DNA of 14,573 bases from an uncultured Planctomycetota bacterium (GCA_947311175.1 CAMZKK010000145.1:1-14573), one strand, 5' to 3'; positions 6,590 through 13,801 are shown, counted from the stretch's first letter. Numbers and translations are program-made. Notes: generated from the sequence alone by a model not told the origin.

Positions 6590-7515
6590 CCTGCAGCTCC
6601 TATAAGTCCAGCATCATTCTCCAGCTCTGCTCGTAGGATTTGCATCCTTTGCCCTGGAATTGTTAATACTCTTTTGTTAAATTCGTCAATTATGAGTTTA
6701 GATAGAATATCCCACTCATTAGTTATTCCACCTGAAAATATAAATTTCTCAGGATTTAATAAATTTGCCATACTCGAGCAGAGGATACCAAGCATTCTGC
6801 CGGTTTCATTAATCGTTTCGACCGCCAAGCTATCGCCATCTTTATATGCCTCAAAAATATCGACACAAGTTATTTTGTTTTTATCCATAGAGCTCAACTC
6901 TGATTCTCTACCCCGTTCTAACTCCTCAACAAAACGGCGTTCGGTACTGATGGCACTGGCGTAAGTTTCGATACAACCTCTTGCCCCACATCCACATAAT
7001 CTTGCACCCGCACCGCTATCAACATTTACATGTCCAAGCTCACCGGCAGTCCAATCAATTCCTCTTACCAATTCACCATTAAAAATTATTCCACCGCCAA
7101 TTCCAGTACCAAGAGTTGCCATCACCAGTGAGCGACAGTCCCGACCTGCTCCTAACCAGAATTCACCATAGGTTGCAGCGTTTGCATCATTTTCAAGATT
7201 GATAGAAAATCCGGTAATCCTCTCAAGGATTTCAACAATAGGAAGCCCTGAAAGCTGTGGTAAGTTTGGTGATAAAACGCTACCGTTCTTGTGATCAATG
7301 GGTCCCGGAACGCCAATTCCAACGCCAACGACTTCGTCATTTTTAATATTTTGTGCTAAGATTACCTCTGCTATCAAATCCCCAATTCTATCTGAAATAT
7401 CAGCACTACTAACCGTTGGAAGAGATTTTTTAAACAAAATTTTACCGGTAACAGAAACAACCCCTGCTCGCATATTTGTACCACCAAGGTCAACCCCAAT
7501 GATATATTTACTCAT
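6556..7515 (-). CDS. ROK-family sugar kinase, probable glucokinase
   Basis: A 319-residue ROK protein. It begins with the ATP-binding motif GVDLGGTNMRAGVV (residues 7-20), followed by the catalytic ENDANAATYGE (Asp110), the glycine-rich GTGIGGG (136-142), and the ROK zinc site formed by His162 (ELGH) and CGCGARGC (Cys174, Cys176, Cys181). There is no N-terminal helix-turn-helix, so this is a kinase rather than a NagC/XylR-type repressor. Glucose is the commonest substrate for proteins of this form; fructose, N-acetylglucosamine or N-acetylmannosamine remain possible. The product would be the sugar 6-phosphate in the cytoplasm. Its ATG overlaps the rdgB stop as ATGA, with AGGAG 7 bases upstream, and its end overlaps lepA by 34 nt. 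Confidence 0.9.
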   Translation of the reverse strand: MSKYIIGVDLGGTNMRAGVVSVTGKILFKKSLPTVSSADISDRIGDLIAEVILAQNIKNDEVVGVGIGVPGPIDHKNGSVLSPNLPQLSGLPIVEILERITGFSINLENDANAATYGEFWLGAGRDCRSLVMATLGTGIGGGIIFNGELVRGIDWTAGELGHVNVDSGAGARLCGCGARGCIETYASAISTERRFVEELERGRESELSSMDKNKITCVDIFEAYKDGDSLAVETINETGRMLGILCSSMANLLNPEKFIFSGGITNEWDILSKLIIDEFNKRVLTIPGQRMQILRAELENDAGLIGAAGCALKTYETSQ

Positions 7516-8108
7516 CGTACTCTCCTCTGCACAAGGTAATCTTTTAGCTTAGCCAAGGCTCTCGCGCGGTGACTTACCTTATTTTTTTCACTACTACTTG
7601 CCACCGCAAAACTAGACTGCAAGTCATTGCTAAAAAATAATGGATCATAGCCAAAACCAGCATCTCCACTTTTCTCTCTTAAAATTCTACCAAAACACTT
7701 ACCTTCAAAGGTTACAGTTTTTTCCCCCGGAATAGCCAAAGCAATAACGCAAGTAAAGTTTGCACCTCTATCAGCCGTAGGAACTTCGGATAATTTACGC
7801 AAAAGAAGATTATTGTTTTTTTCATCAGTCGCACCTGCACCGCTAAACCTAGCACTATGGACACCGGGAGCTCCGGCAAGGAAATCAACCTCAAGCCCTG
7901 AGTCATCTGCCAAAGATGGTAACTTGGTAATCTGAGCAGTAATATCTGCCTTGATGCGAGCGTTATCGTCAAAGGTTTTACCTGTTTCTTCAATCTCACC
8001 AACCTCAGGAAATTCAAGGACTGAAACTATTTCAATATCAAATCCATCAAGAATCTCATTAAGTTCTTTGACTTTATTTTTGTTTTTGCTGGCAAGTACT
8101 ATTTTCAT
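7512..8108 (-). CDS. rdgB: XTP/dITP diphosphatase (non-canonical purine NTP pyrophosphatase)
   Basis: A 198-residue Ham1/RdgB-family protein that removes deaminated purine nucleotides (ITP, dITP, XTP) by cleavage to the monophosphate and pyrophosphate, keeping them out of DNA and RNA. Diagnostic motifs are ASKNKNK at residues 6-12, EETGKTFDDNARIKA, SLADDSGLEVDFLAGAPGVHSARF (general base Asp and metal ligands), SGDAGFGYDPLFF, and NKVSHRARAL near the end. The usual FxENA is FDDNA here, a conservative change. The length is typical. It follows rph with a 33 nt gap and no obvious Shine-Dalgarno sequence, the only such case in the string. It overlaps the ROK gene by 4 nt. The rph-rdgB pairing is common in bacteria and links RNA end processing with nucleotide-pool cleaning. 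Confidence 0.96.
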   Translation of the reverse strand: MKIVLASKNKNKVKELNEILDGFDIEIVSVLEFPEVGEIEETGKTFDDNARIKADITAQITKLPSLADDSGLEVDFLAGAPGVHSARFSGAGATDEKNNNLLLRKLSEVPTADRGANFTCVIALAIPGEKTVTFEGKCFGRILREKSGDAGFGYDPLFFSNDLQSSFAVASSSEKNKVSHRARALAKLKDYLVQRRVR

Positions 8109-8141
8109 TGGCTATCTATTATTGATTGTGGGTAGTTAATA

Positions 8142-8867
8142 CTATTTAATTCGAAGGACTTTTTTTTGTTTTTTGATAAGCTCTTTAATTCCTGCCTTTG
8201 CCAAATTTTTCATTATAGAAAACTGTCTGTCACTAAATGCCTCTCCTTCGGCAGTTCCTTGAATTTCAACAAAACGATTGTCGTCAGTCATGATAATATT
8301 CATATCTACCTCCGCCTTCGAGTCTTCTTCATAACACAGATCAAGCACCGGTTTATTGTCAACAACCCCAACACTAACTGCGGCAACAAGATTTTTAATG
8401 ACATTCGCATCTTTTTCAATCAATTCATTTTTTTTCATCCAAGAAATTGCATCTGCCACCGCAACCATTGCACCGGTTATGCTAGCACACCGAGTTCCGC
8501 CATCTGCCTGAATTACATCGCAATCAATATGAATGGTATTTTCTCCAAGTGCATCCATATCAACCGCACAGCGAAGAGCTCTACCAATTAGACGACTAAT
8601 TTCCGAAGTTCTACCGCTAATCTTCCCCTTAACAGATTCACGAGTTACCCTTGTTGTCGTGCTACGAGGGAGCAATGAATACTCAGCTGTCAACCAGCCC
8701 TGCCCGGTTCCCTTAAGAAATGATGGTACCCTACTTGTTACGCTGGCATTACAGATTACCTTGGTATTGCCAACCTCTATCAAAACCGAGCCTTCCGGAT
8801 ATTTAATAAATTTTCTTTTGATTTTTATTGGTCTGAGGGATTTATTGTTTTTATTTGTTTTTTTCAT
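8142..8867 (-). CDS. rph: Ribonuclease PH
   Basis: A 241-residue phosphorolytic 3'-to-5' exoribonuclease that trims tRNA precursors and other RNA 3' ends. It begins LRPIKIKRKFIKYPEGSVLIEVGNTKVIC. GQGWLTAEYSLLP follows, then GRTSEISRLIGRALR with Arg86, and QADGGTRCASITGA with Arg126; these two arginines are the phosphate-binding pair at their familiar numbers. The segment LDLCYEEDSKAEVDMN carries the catalytic acidic residues and EIQGTAEG follows. The length fits the family. Its ATG at 8867 lies inside the end of the HD-GYP gene (17 nt overlap), preceded by AAAGGT, so translation is probably coupled. Nothing is missing. Confidence 0.97.
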   Translation of the reverse strand: MKKTNKNNKSLRPIKIKRKFIKYPEGSVLIEVGNTKVICNASVTSRVPSFLKGTGQGWLTAEYSLLPRSTTTRVTRESVKGKISGRTSEISRLIGRALRCAVDMDALGENTIHIDCDVIQADGGTRCASITGAMVAVADAISWMKKNELIEKDANVIKNLVAAVSVGVVDNKPVLDLCYEEDSKAEVDMNIIMTDDNRFVEIQGTAEGEAFSDRQFSIMKNLAKAGIKELIKKQKKVLRIK

Positions 8868-9945
8868 TAACCTTTTCTTTCAATAATTTAAGTCTATCTT
8901 TTTTTTCCTGTTCTTCATCCTGCACATCAAGAAACGCCTTAACCACTTCCGGATCAAATTGAGTGCCACTACAACGAATCATTTCTTCTCGTGCATCTTC
9001 TATACTCATCGATTTATGATATGAACGATTACTCGTCATTGCATCAAACGAATCTGCAGCACAGAGAATTCTTGCTCCTAACGGAATATCTTCACCTGCT
9101 AATTTACCGGGATATCCTCTACCGTCAAAGCGTTCATGATGATGCTTAATATCAAATATCACTTCACTCAATTCCTCGATTGGTTCAAGAATTGTGCTAG
9201 CAATAAGTGGGTGTTTTTGAATGGCAAGATATTCCGGATCAGTAAGACTTCCGGTTTTATTGAGAACCATTTCGGTTATCCCAATCTTGCCAAAATCGTG
9301 AAGTATCCCCGCAATTTGAATCATCTCAAGTCGTTCACCAGAATAACCACATTTGCGTGCAATTTGTCTAGCATATTTTGCCACATTTTCACTATGAAAA
9401 CGAGTATAAGGATCCTTTGCCTCAAGCACCTTTGCCATTACTTGCAATATATTCAAGAATAACTTTTGGCTTTTTTTGTTGCTTGCATTTATTTTTGAAG
9501 AGAAAATTCGTCGAGTAATCGCCCGCTCCGCCTTAAGGATAAATATATCCATCTCCAGCGGTTTTACAAAATAATCTTCAACATCTAAATACTGTAGTGC
9601 ATCAAGCTGAGTTTCTTTATCCGGAAGTGCAGTGATGATAATAATGGGAATATCAACGGTTGAACTAAGCTGTCGATAAATATCTTGACCGGTGATTGAA
9701 CCTGGCAACATTAAATCCAAAATAATCAAATCAAAAGGTTTGCGTTCACTAATACTTTCAAGGATTATCTTTAGAGCGCTGTCGCCATTAGTGGCTGTCA
9801 ATATATCTGAAAAACCCTCTCGCTCAAAGGTTTTCTTTACAACAGAACTAACATCAAGGTCATCTTCATCGATGAAAATTCGTGCTGCCTTGACGATGTC
9901 ATCAATATCGTTAGTTTTATTGTCAACCCTTGACGTATAATCCAA
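8851..9945 (-). CDS. Response regulator: receiver plus HD-GYP (cyclic-di-GMP phosphodiesterase, RpfG-like)
   Basis: A 364-residue two-domain protein. Residues about 21-145 are a receiver domain with acidic pocket IDED (25-28), phospho-acceptor Asp77 (LIILDLMLPG), Thr105 and Lys128 (YFVKP). Residues about 165-340 are an HD-GYP domain with HSENV (His184), HD at 216-217 (LHDFGKIG), KHP (His245), HHH (268-270) and GRGYP (275-279), so all expected metal ligands and the GYP signature are present. It should hydrolyse cyclic-di-GMP under control of an unknown kinase, in the cytoplasm. The C-terminus is a charged, probably helical tail. The start codon is TTG at 9945-9943, chosen because AGGAG lies 6 bases upstream and no ATG precedes the receiver. 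That binding site overlaps the argF stop. Its place between arginine genes and rph is unusual. The hybrid kinase at 14043 is a possible but unproven partner. Confidence 0.93.
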   Translation of the reverse strand: MDYTSRVDNKTNDIDDIVKAARIFIDEDDLDVSSVVKKTFEREGFSDILTATNGDSALKIILESISERKPFDLIILDLMLPGSITGQDIYRQLSSTVDIPIIIITALPDKETQLDALQYLDVEDYFVKPLEMDIFILKAERAITRRIFSSKINASNKKSQKLFLNILQVMAKVLEAKDPYTRFHSENVAKYARQIARKCGYSGERLEMIQIAGILHDFGKIGITEMVLNKTGSLTDPEYLAIQKHPLIASTILEPIEELSEVIFDIKHHHERFDGRGYPGKLAGEDIPLGARILCAADSFDAMTSNRSYHKSMSIEDAREEMIRCSGTQFDPEVVKAFLDVQDEEQEKKDRLKLLKEKVNEKNK

Positions 9946-9951
9946 AGATTT

Positions 9952-9956
9952 CTCCT
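9952..9956 (-). promoter_or_regulatory. Ribosome binding site fixing the TTG start of the HD-GYP gene
   Basis: AGGAG on the minus strand stands 6 bases before the TTG at 9945 and overlaps the TAG stop of argF (9955-9957). Ribosomes ending argF are therefore placed to restart here. This site decides the non-ATG start, since no ATG lies in frame before the receiver domain. Confidence 0.7.
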
Positions 9957-10872
9957 ATTTTCCTAAAAGTTCAGCGAAAAGCCCACGATACAAATGCATC
10001 CTATTTTCCGCTTGATCAAAAACTATACTTTGTTCAGACTCCATAACTTCATCCGTAATCTCTTCTTCACGATGAGCCGGAAGGCAGTGCATTACCTTGC
10101 AGTGCTTTGGTGCTAAGTCAAGCAATGCCTTATTTACTTGATAGGGAGCAAATGCATTTTTTCGTTTTTCGTACTCTCCTTCTTGCCCCATGCTCGTTGC
10201 AACGTCAGTGTAAATGATATCAGCATCGGTTATCTCCGGCTTAATATTATTGGTAATACATGGTTTAAAATCAGGGTTATCGTTGATTAAAAATTTAAGA
10301 TTTTTTTCAGTAAATTCATAACTCTTAGGAGCGGTAAGCGTAAACTTCATCTCAAATCTTGACGCTGCTGCTGCCAAACTTAATGAAACATTATTTCCAT
10401 CACCAACAAAAACAATCTTCTTCCCCCTAACTTCACCAAGATACTCAGTCATGGTTATTATGTCAGCCATTGCTTGAGTTGGGTGTGAATAATCTGACAA
10501 GGCATTGATTACCGGTTTATCGGAATACTCAGCCATCTCTTCAACAATTTTGTGTTCAAATGTTCTGATAGCAATAATGTCAACATATCTGCTAATCACT
10601 CTTGCAACATCTTTTACCGCTTCTCTCTTGCCAAGACGCGAATCATCTGTCAATTCTTGAGTTATTGAATGTGCCCCCATTGATGCCGCTGCGGTTTCTA
10701 GGGAGACTCTGGTTCTAGTTGATGGCTTTTCAAATATTGTCATCAATGTTTTACTGATAAGCAATCTGTCTGGAATTCCTGCCTTCATTCTTTTTTTCAA
10801 ATCAAGGCAACGTTCAAGAAGGACTTGAAGCTCTTCCCTGTTGTGATCAAGTATATTTATAAAGTGTTTCAA
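9955..10872 (-). CDS. argF: Ornithine carbamoyltransferase
   Basis: A 305-residue transcarbamylase that makes citrulline from ornithine and carbamoyl phosphate in arginine synthesis. The carbamoyl-phosphate motif FEKPSTRTR (residues 48-55), DSRLGKREAVKD (77-88), HPTQAMAD (130-137) and HCLPAHR (262-268) are all present, and SMG (227-229) is kept. Two positions differ from what I expect: the usual DVW before SMG reads DVATSMG (Ala225), and the GDGNNVxxS loop has Leu164 where Asn, His or another polar residue is usual. Both are near the ornithine side, so substrate preference merits checking, but ornithine remains the best call. The start is TTG at 10872 with AAGGA 8 bases upstream; the first in-frame Met is residue 30, which would leave too short an N-terminus. 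It lies 19 nt after argD. Confidence 0.93.
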   Translation of the reverse strand: MKHFINILDHNREELQVLLERCLDLKKRMKAGIPDRLLISKTLMTIFEKPSTRTRVSLETAAASMGAHSITQELTDDSRLGKREAVKDVARVISRYVDIIAIRTFEHKIVEEMAEYSDKPVINALSDYSHPTQAMADIITMTEYLGEVRGKKIVFVGDGNNVSLSLAAAASRFEMKFTLTAPKSYEFTEKNLKFLINDNPDFKPCITNNIKPEITDADIIYTDVATSMGQEGEYEKRKNAFAPYQVNKALLDLAPKHCKVMHCLPAHREEEITDEVMESEQSIVFDQAENRMHLYRGLFAELLGK

Positions 10873-10891
10873 TTTAATATTCCTTAATTAT

Positions 10892-12100
10892 TCAGCAAGT
10901 TGTGGTTGGCACATTGCTTAAAGCATTTTTCAAAACATCCAATCCAAAATCAATTTCTTCTTTTGTTATATTGTAAGCAGGAAGCATTCGCAAGACGGTA
11001 TCATGAGTGCAATTTATAATCAACCCATTGTCTAGACATCTACGAACAACCGCAGAACCAGCAATATCTAATTCTATTCCAATCATCAAACCACATTGTC
11101 TGATTTCTTTTATCCCAAGATTTTCTTCCTTCATTGCAACTAATTTCTTTGAAATATAGTCAGCCATTTTATTTATATTTTCCAAAAGACCACCATTAAT
11201 CAACTCATCAAAAACAACCATCGCAGCCGCACAGACAATTGAGCTGCCACCAAAGGTTGTCGCATGAGTACCTGGTTTTAAGGACAGAGCAATTTCCGGT
11301 TTCACCATAATTGCTCCCATTGGTAATCCACCGGCAAGTGCCTTTGCAGTGGTCATAATATCTGGTTCAACCCCAAAATATTGATAACCAAAAATAGTTC
11401 CGAGTCTCCCCGGACTGGTTTGAACCTCATCAAAGATAAGCACGATTTCTTTTTCGTCACACAACTTACGAACATCTTCAAGATATTGTTTTTCAGCAGG
11501 AATAACTCCACCTTCGCCCTGCACCGGCTCAATCATTATTGCACAAGTATTCTCATCAACAACTGCTCGGATAGCCTCTATATCATTGAATGGAACATGA
11601 ATAAACCCTGGTACCGTTGGGGTAAATCCCTCACGATAATTTGGTTGTCCGGTAGCACTAATAGCGGCAAAGGTCCGTCCATGAAAAGAATTTTCCGCAC
11701 TAATAATATTTATCTTTTCTTTCTCGGTATGAAGCCTAGCGAGTTTAATTGCTGTCTCTGCCGCTTCAGCACCGCTATTGCAGAAAAATAATCTTCCATC
11801 AAACCCACTGTGTGTCCCCATCATCTCCGCTAAAAGCCCTTGCTCTTTGGTATAGTAATTATTTGGCATATGAAATAATTCTTGTGCTTGCTTAACTATT
11901 GCCTCAACGACCTTAGGATGACAATGCCCTAAGGCACTAACGCCCCATCCTGGAAACAAATCAAAATATTTCTTTCCATCAGCATCCCACACCCAGCTAC
12001 CACTACCTTTAGTGATAGCACATGGCACACGATTGTAATTTGGGATTACATGCTTTTCAAATAAACTTATTATATTTTGAGTTTTCATTTTCATTTTCAT
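10892..12100 (-). CDS. argD: Acetylornithine aminotransferase
   Basis: A class-III PLP-dependent aminotransferase of up to 402 residues, converting N-acetylglutamate semialdehyde to N-acetylornithine with glutamate as amino donor. Features in order are LFPGWGVSALGHCHP (48-62), the phosphate-binding FCNSGAEAAETAIKLAR (106-122), SFHGRT (138-143), EPVQGEGG (191-198), IFDEVQTSPGRLG (222-234, with the PLP-contacting Asp224) and the Schiff-base lysine Lys253 in TTAKALAGGLPMGA. HATTFGGS follows near 279-286. GRLG and the argB-argD-argF context favour acetylornithine over 4-aminobutyrate or ornithine aminotransferases, though such enzymes often also serve as succinyldiaminopimelate aminotransferase. 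The start is ambiguous: three in-frame ATGs lie at 12100, 12094 and 12088. The binding site AGGA at 12103-12106 best fits 12094. Confidence 0.94.
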   Translation of the reverse strand: MKMKMKTQNIISLFEKHVIPNYNRVPCAITKGSGSWVWDADGKKYFDLFPGWGVSALGHCHPKVVEAIVKQAQELFHMPNNYYTKEQGLLAEMMGTHSGFDGRLFFCNSGAEAAETAIKLARLHTEKEKINIISAENSFHGRTFAAISATGQPNYREGFTPTVPGFIHVPFNDIEAIRAVVDENTCAIMIEPVQGEGGVIPAEKQYLEDVRKLCDEKEIVLIFDEVQTSPGRLGTIFGYQYFGVEPDIMTTAKALAGGLPMGAIMVKPEIALSLKPGTHATTFGGSSIVCAAAMVVFDELINGGLLENINKMADYISKKLVAMKEENLGIKEIRQCGLMIGIELDIAGSAVVRRCLDNGLIINCTHDTVLRMLPAYNITKEEIDFGLDVLKNALSNVPTTTC

Positions 12101-12106
12101 TTTCCT
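12086..12106 (-). promoter_or_regulatory. argD start region: AGGA site followed by three phased ATG codons
   Basis: On the minus strand AGGA (12103-12106) is followed by ATGAAA, ATGAAA, ATGAAA, giving three start choices in one frame at 12100, 12094 and 12088. Spacing from AGGA to the ATG is 2, 8 and 14 bases, so the middle one is favoured. The hexamer repeat can gain or lose a unit by slippage without changing the frame. Confidence 0.6.
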
Positions 12107-12112
12107 GTTTTT

Positions 12113-12991
12113 TTAATGTACCAGCTCACTGCCAATGCCGTCAGCGGTAAAGATTTCAAGCAAAAGTGCATGCGGTTGAAAACCACTAACAATATGAGCT
12201 TTTCCAACCCCACCCTTGAGACTTTCTATACATGCCTCAACCTTAGGAATCATTCCCCCTTTTATCACTTCTTCTTTAATTAAATTTTCAACTTCACTTT
12301 CGTGAAGACTTGTCATTAATGAATCTTCATCATCAATATCTTTGTAAATCCCTGCAATATCTGACAAAAATACAATCTTCGATGCATTCAAGTCTCTCGC
12401 GATAACTGAGCTAGCAGAGTCGCCATTGATATTATATAACTCATAAAGACCATCCGTTCCTTTGGCTATCGGAGCAATCAATGGCACAATTTTTTTATCA
12501 AGCATCTCAAATGCCAACTCAGCATTAATTCCACAAGGCGACCCTACACACTGCAAATCATCGTCAGGATATTGAATGAGATGTTTTTTCTTGGCAAGCA
12601 AGAATCCTTGATCTCTGCCGTTAAGAAGCTCTGCCTTACCGCCAGCCTTCCGCATAATTTGCATCAAGTCATGACCTACTTCATCAATCAATACCGAAGC
12701 GACTATATCCATTGTCTCCGAATCTGTCACCCGTTGACCATGAATAAAAACAGCATCTTTCCCTTTTTTTTGCATTGCTGCCGAGATTCTCTTGCCACCA
12801 CCATAAACGATAACCGGTTTCATTCCGACAGAAATCATAAAATCAACATCTGCAAAAACCCGCTCTACCAACGCAGGATTTTCTTGAGCACTTCCGCCCA
12901 ATTTAATTACAATCACCTGATTATGAAATGATTTTATATATGGAAGCGCCTCGATAAGTGCGGCAGCTTTTTTGGTGGCTTCTTCAACCAT
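12113..12991 (-). CDS. argB: Acetylglutamate kinase
   Basis: A 292-residue amino-acid kinase that phosphorylates N-acetylglutamate, the usual control step of arginine synthesis. It has the nucleotide-binding KLGGSA (30-35), the glycine-rich YGGGKRIS (63-70), the substrate-loop GINAELA (154-160), NINGDSASSVIARDL (187-201), FLSDIAGIY (208-216) and KGGMIPKVEAC (244-254). The N-terminal helix (about residues 1-22) before the first strand is the feature that marks hexameric, arginine-inhibited enzymes, so feedback inhibition is likely (inference). The glycine loop usually reads HGGGP or HGGGK; here it begins with Tyr. The ATG at 12991 has GGAG 5 bases upstream. It is the first gene of the long minus-strand string, with argD starting 12 to 18 nt after its stop. 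Confidence 0.94.
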   Translation of the reverse strand: MVEEATKKAAALIEALPYIKSFHNQVIVIKLGGSAQENPALVERVFADVDFMISVGMKPVIVYGGGKRISAAMQKKGKDAVFIHGQRVTDSETMDIVASVLIDEVGHDLMQIMRKAGGKAELLNGRDQGFLLAKKKHLIQYPDDDLQCVGSPCGINAELAFEMLDKKIVPLIAPIAKGTDGLYELYNINGDSASSVIARDLNASKIVFLSDIAGIYKDIDDEDSLMTSLHESEVENLIKEEVIKGGMIPKVEACIESLKGGVGKAHIVSGFQPHALLLEIFTADGIGSELVH

Positions 12992-13059
12992 TCTCTCTCC
13001 GTTGCTTAGCTAAGTATCCTGTAGTTGCAATACTTACACAATATAATGCTTAAATCAAG

Positions 13060-13065
13060 ATTATA
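13060..13065 (-). promoter_or_regulatory. Possible -10 box for the argB operon
   Basis: TATAAT is present on the minus strand, 69 bases before the argB start codon. No good -35 box stands at 16-18 bases upstream, so the call rests on position and one hexamer in AT-rich DNA. No ArgR-type operator could be identified with confidence. Confidence 0.25.
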
Positions 13066-13109
13066 CTTTAAGTTATAAGTTTAATTTCGTCAATGAAAAA
13101 TATGTTTTT

Positions 13110-13202
13110 GGAATAAGCATGGGATAAACATGAGACACGCAAAGAGGCTTTGCATTTCCCGGAATAAGGATGCGGGACACGCAAAGAGGCTTTGCATTTC
13201 CC
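13110..13202. repeat. Two imperfect tandem units with a shared 28-bp palindromic core
   Basis: Unit 1 (13110-13160, 51 bases) and unit 2 (13161-13202, 42 bases) both begin GGAATAAG and end TTTGCATTTCCC. The 28-base core is identical in both (13134-13161 and 13176-13203), and the units differ mainly by 9 extra bases in unit 1. Each core holds GCAAAG-AGG-CTTTGC, a perfect 6-base stem with a 3-base loop. It lies between leuD and argB and resembles a dispersed palindromic (REP-like) element, though dispersal cannot be seen from this window. Confidence 0.8.
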
Positions 13203-13204
13203 GC
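13172..13204 (-). terminator. Strong two-part stem-loop just after leuD
   Basis: Outer arms GCGGGA (13172-13177) and TCCCGC (13199-13204) enclose an inner stem GCAAAG/CTTTGC with loop AGG, separated by a symmetric 3-by-3 internal loop. It begins 5 bases after the leuD stop codon (13210-13212) on the minus strand. No T-run follows, so factor-independent termination is doubtful; it may instead protect the mRNA 3' end or be a repeat element that landed there. Confidence 0.5.
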
Positions 13205-13209
13205 GTTTC

Positions 13210-13737
13210 TTAATATACAGCACTCGCGTGCTCTACCCAGCCACCTGCTTTGATTAGCTTAATGGCAAAGTCATCGAGAGTAAAGGTTGCGGTTTCCTTT
13301 TTTGCTCCATTAGAAATGGTTATCTTCATTTGCTTAATGTCTATGCTGATTTTTGCTGCCCCACCCTTTGCAATCTTCAAAAATGACTTTATTTCATCAC
13401 TCGAAAGCTCGATTGGCAACATCCCCCCATTCAACATATTTTGCCTGAAAATTCTGGCAAATCCCTCGGCAACAATTGTCGTAATACCATTAATCTCAAA
13501 CGCCCAAGGAGCATGTTCACGAGAAGAGCCACAACCGAAGTTATTTCTTGTCAAAACAACCTTTGCCTCTTTAAAATTCTTATTTTCAGTGCTAAACCCC
13601 TTAATCTTCAAATCTTCAAGCAAATGAGGCTTCAAGGCATCTTTAGTTATCTCTGTAAGATATTTAGCAGGAATAATTTCATCCGTATTAATGTCATCTT
13701 TATCAAGAACCAATACTGGTCCACCGAATTTTTTCAT
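13210..13737 (-). CDS. leuD: 3-isopropylmalate dehydratase small subunit (aconitase-family swivel domain)
   Basis: A 175-residue small subunit of the aconitase superfamily, of the short LeuD form of about 160-175 residues. With a LeuC-type large subunit it isomerises 2- and 3-isopropylmalate in leucine synthesis. It shows DKDDINTDEIIPAKYL (12-27), NNFGCGSSREHAPWA (65-79) and EGFARIFRQNMLNGGMLPIE (91-110), the swivel-domain signatures. The specificity loop after IIPAKYL reads YLTE (26-29), which does not settle isopropylmalate against homoaconitate or related substrates. I chose ATG 13737 over the upstream ATG 13827: AGAGGA lies 7 bases before it, family homology begins there, and the extra 30 residues would be a spurious hydrophobic leader. 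No leuC, leuA or leuB is adjacent; the gene seems to stand alone with its own promoter. Confidence 0.88.
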   Translation of the reverse strand: MKKFGGPVLVLDKDDINTDEIIPAKYLTEITKDALKPHLLEDLKIKGFSTENKNFKEAKVVLTRNNFGCGSSREHAPWAFEINGITTIVAEGFARIFRQNMLNGGMLPIELSSDEIKSFLKIAKGGAAKISIDIKQMKITISNGAKKETATFTLDDFAIKLIKAGGWVEHASAVY

Positions 13738-13773
13738 ATCCACATCCTCTTTAAAAACATTTAATATCCCCAA

Positions 13774-13801
13774 ATGATACGTTAAAAGAAGAAAGTTGCA
13801 A
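13774..13801 (-). promoter_or_regulatory. Candidate sigma-70-type promoter for leuD
   Basis: On the minus strand TTGCAA (13796-13801) and TATCAT (13774-13779) are 16 bases apart; the -10 box matches 5 of 6 and the -35 box 4 of 6 consensus positions. The leuD start codon lies 37 bases downstream, which leaves room for a short leader with the AGAGGA site. No attenuator or T-box is visible. Confidence 0.45.

Noticed and set aside
8166..8591. Long plus-strand open frame (141 residues) opposite rph
   Set aside because: Composition is cysteine-, asparagine- and histidine-rich as expected for the complement of a real gene; rph on the other strand is unmistakable.
13134..13203. Two exact 28-base repeats, spaced like a minimal CRISPR array
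   Set aside because: Only two copies with a 14-base gap, much shorter than a spacer, and the upstream unit boundaries also align (GGAATAAG). No cas genes are present. A tandem palindromic repeat explains it better.
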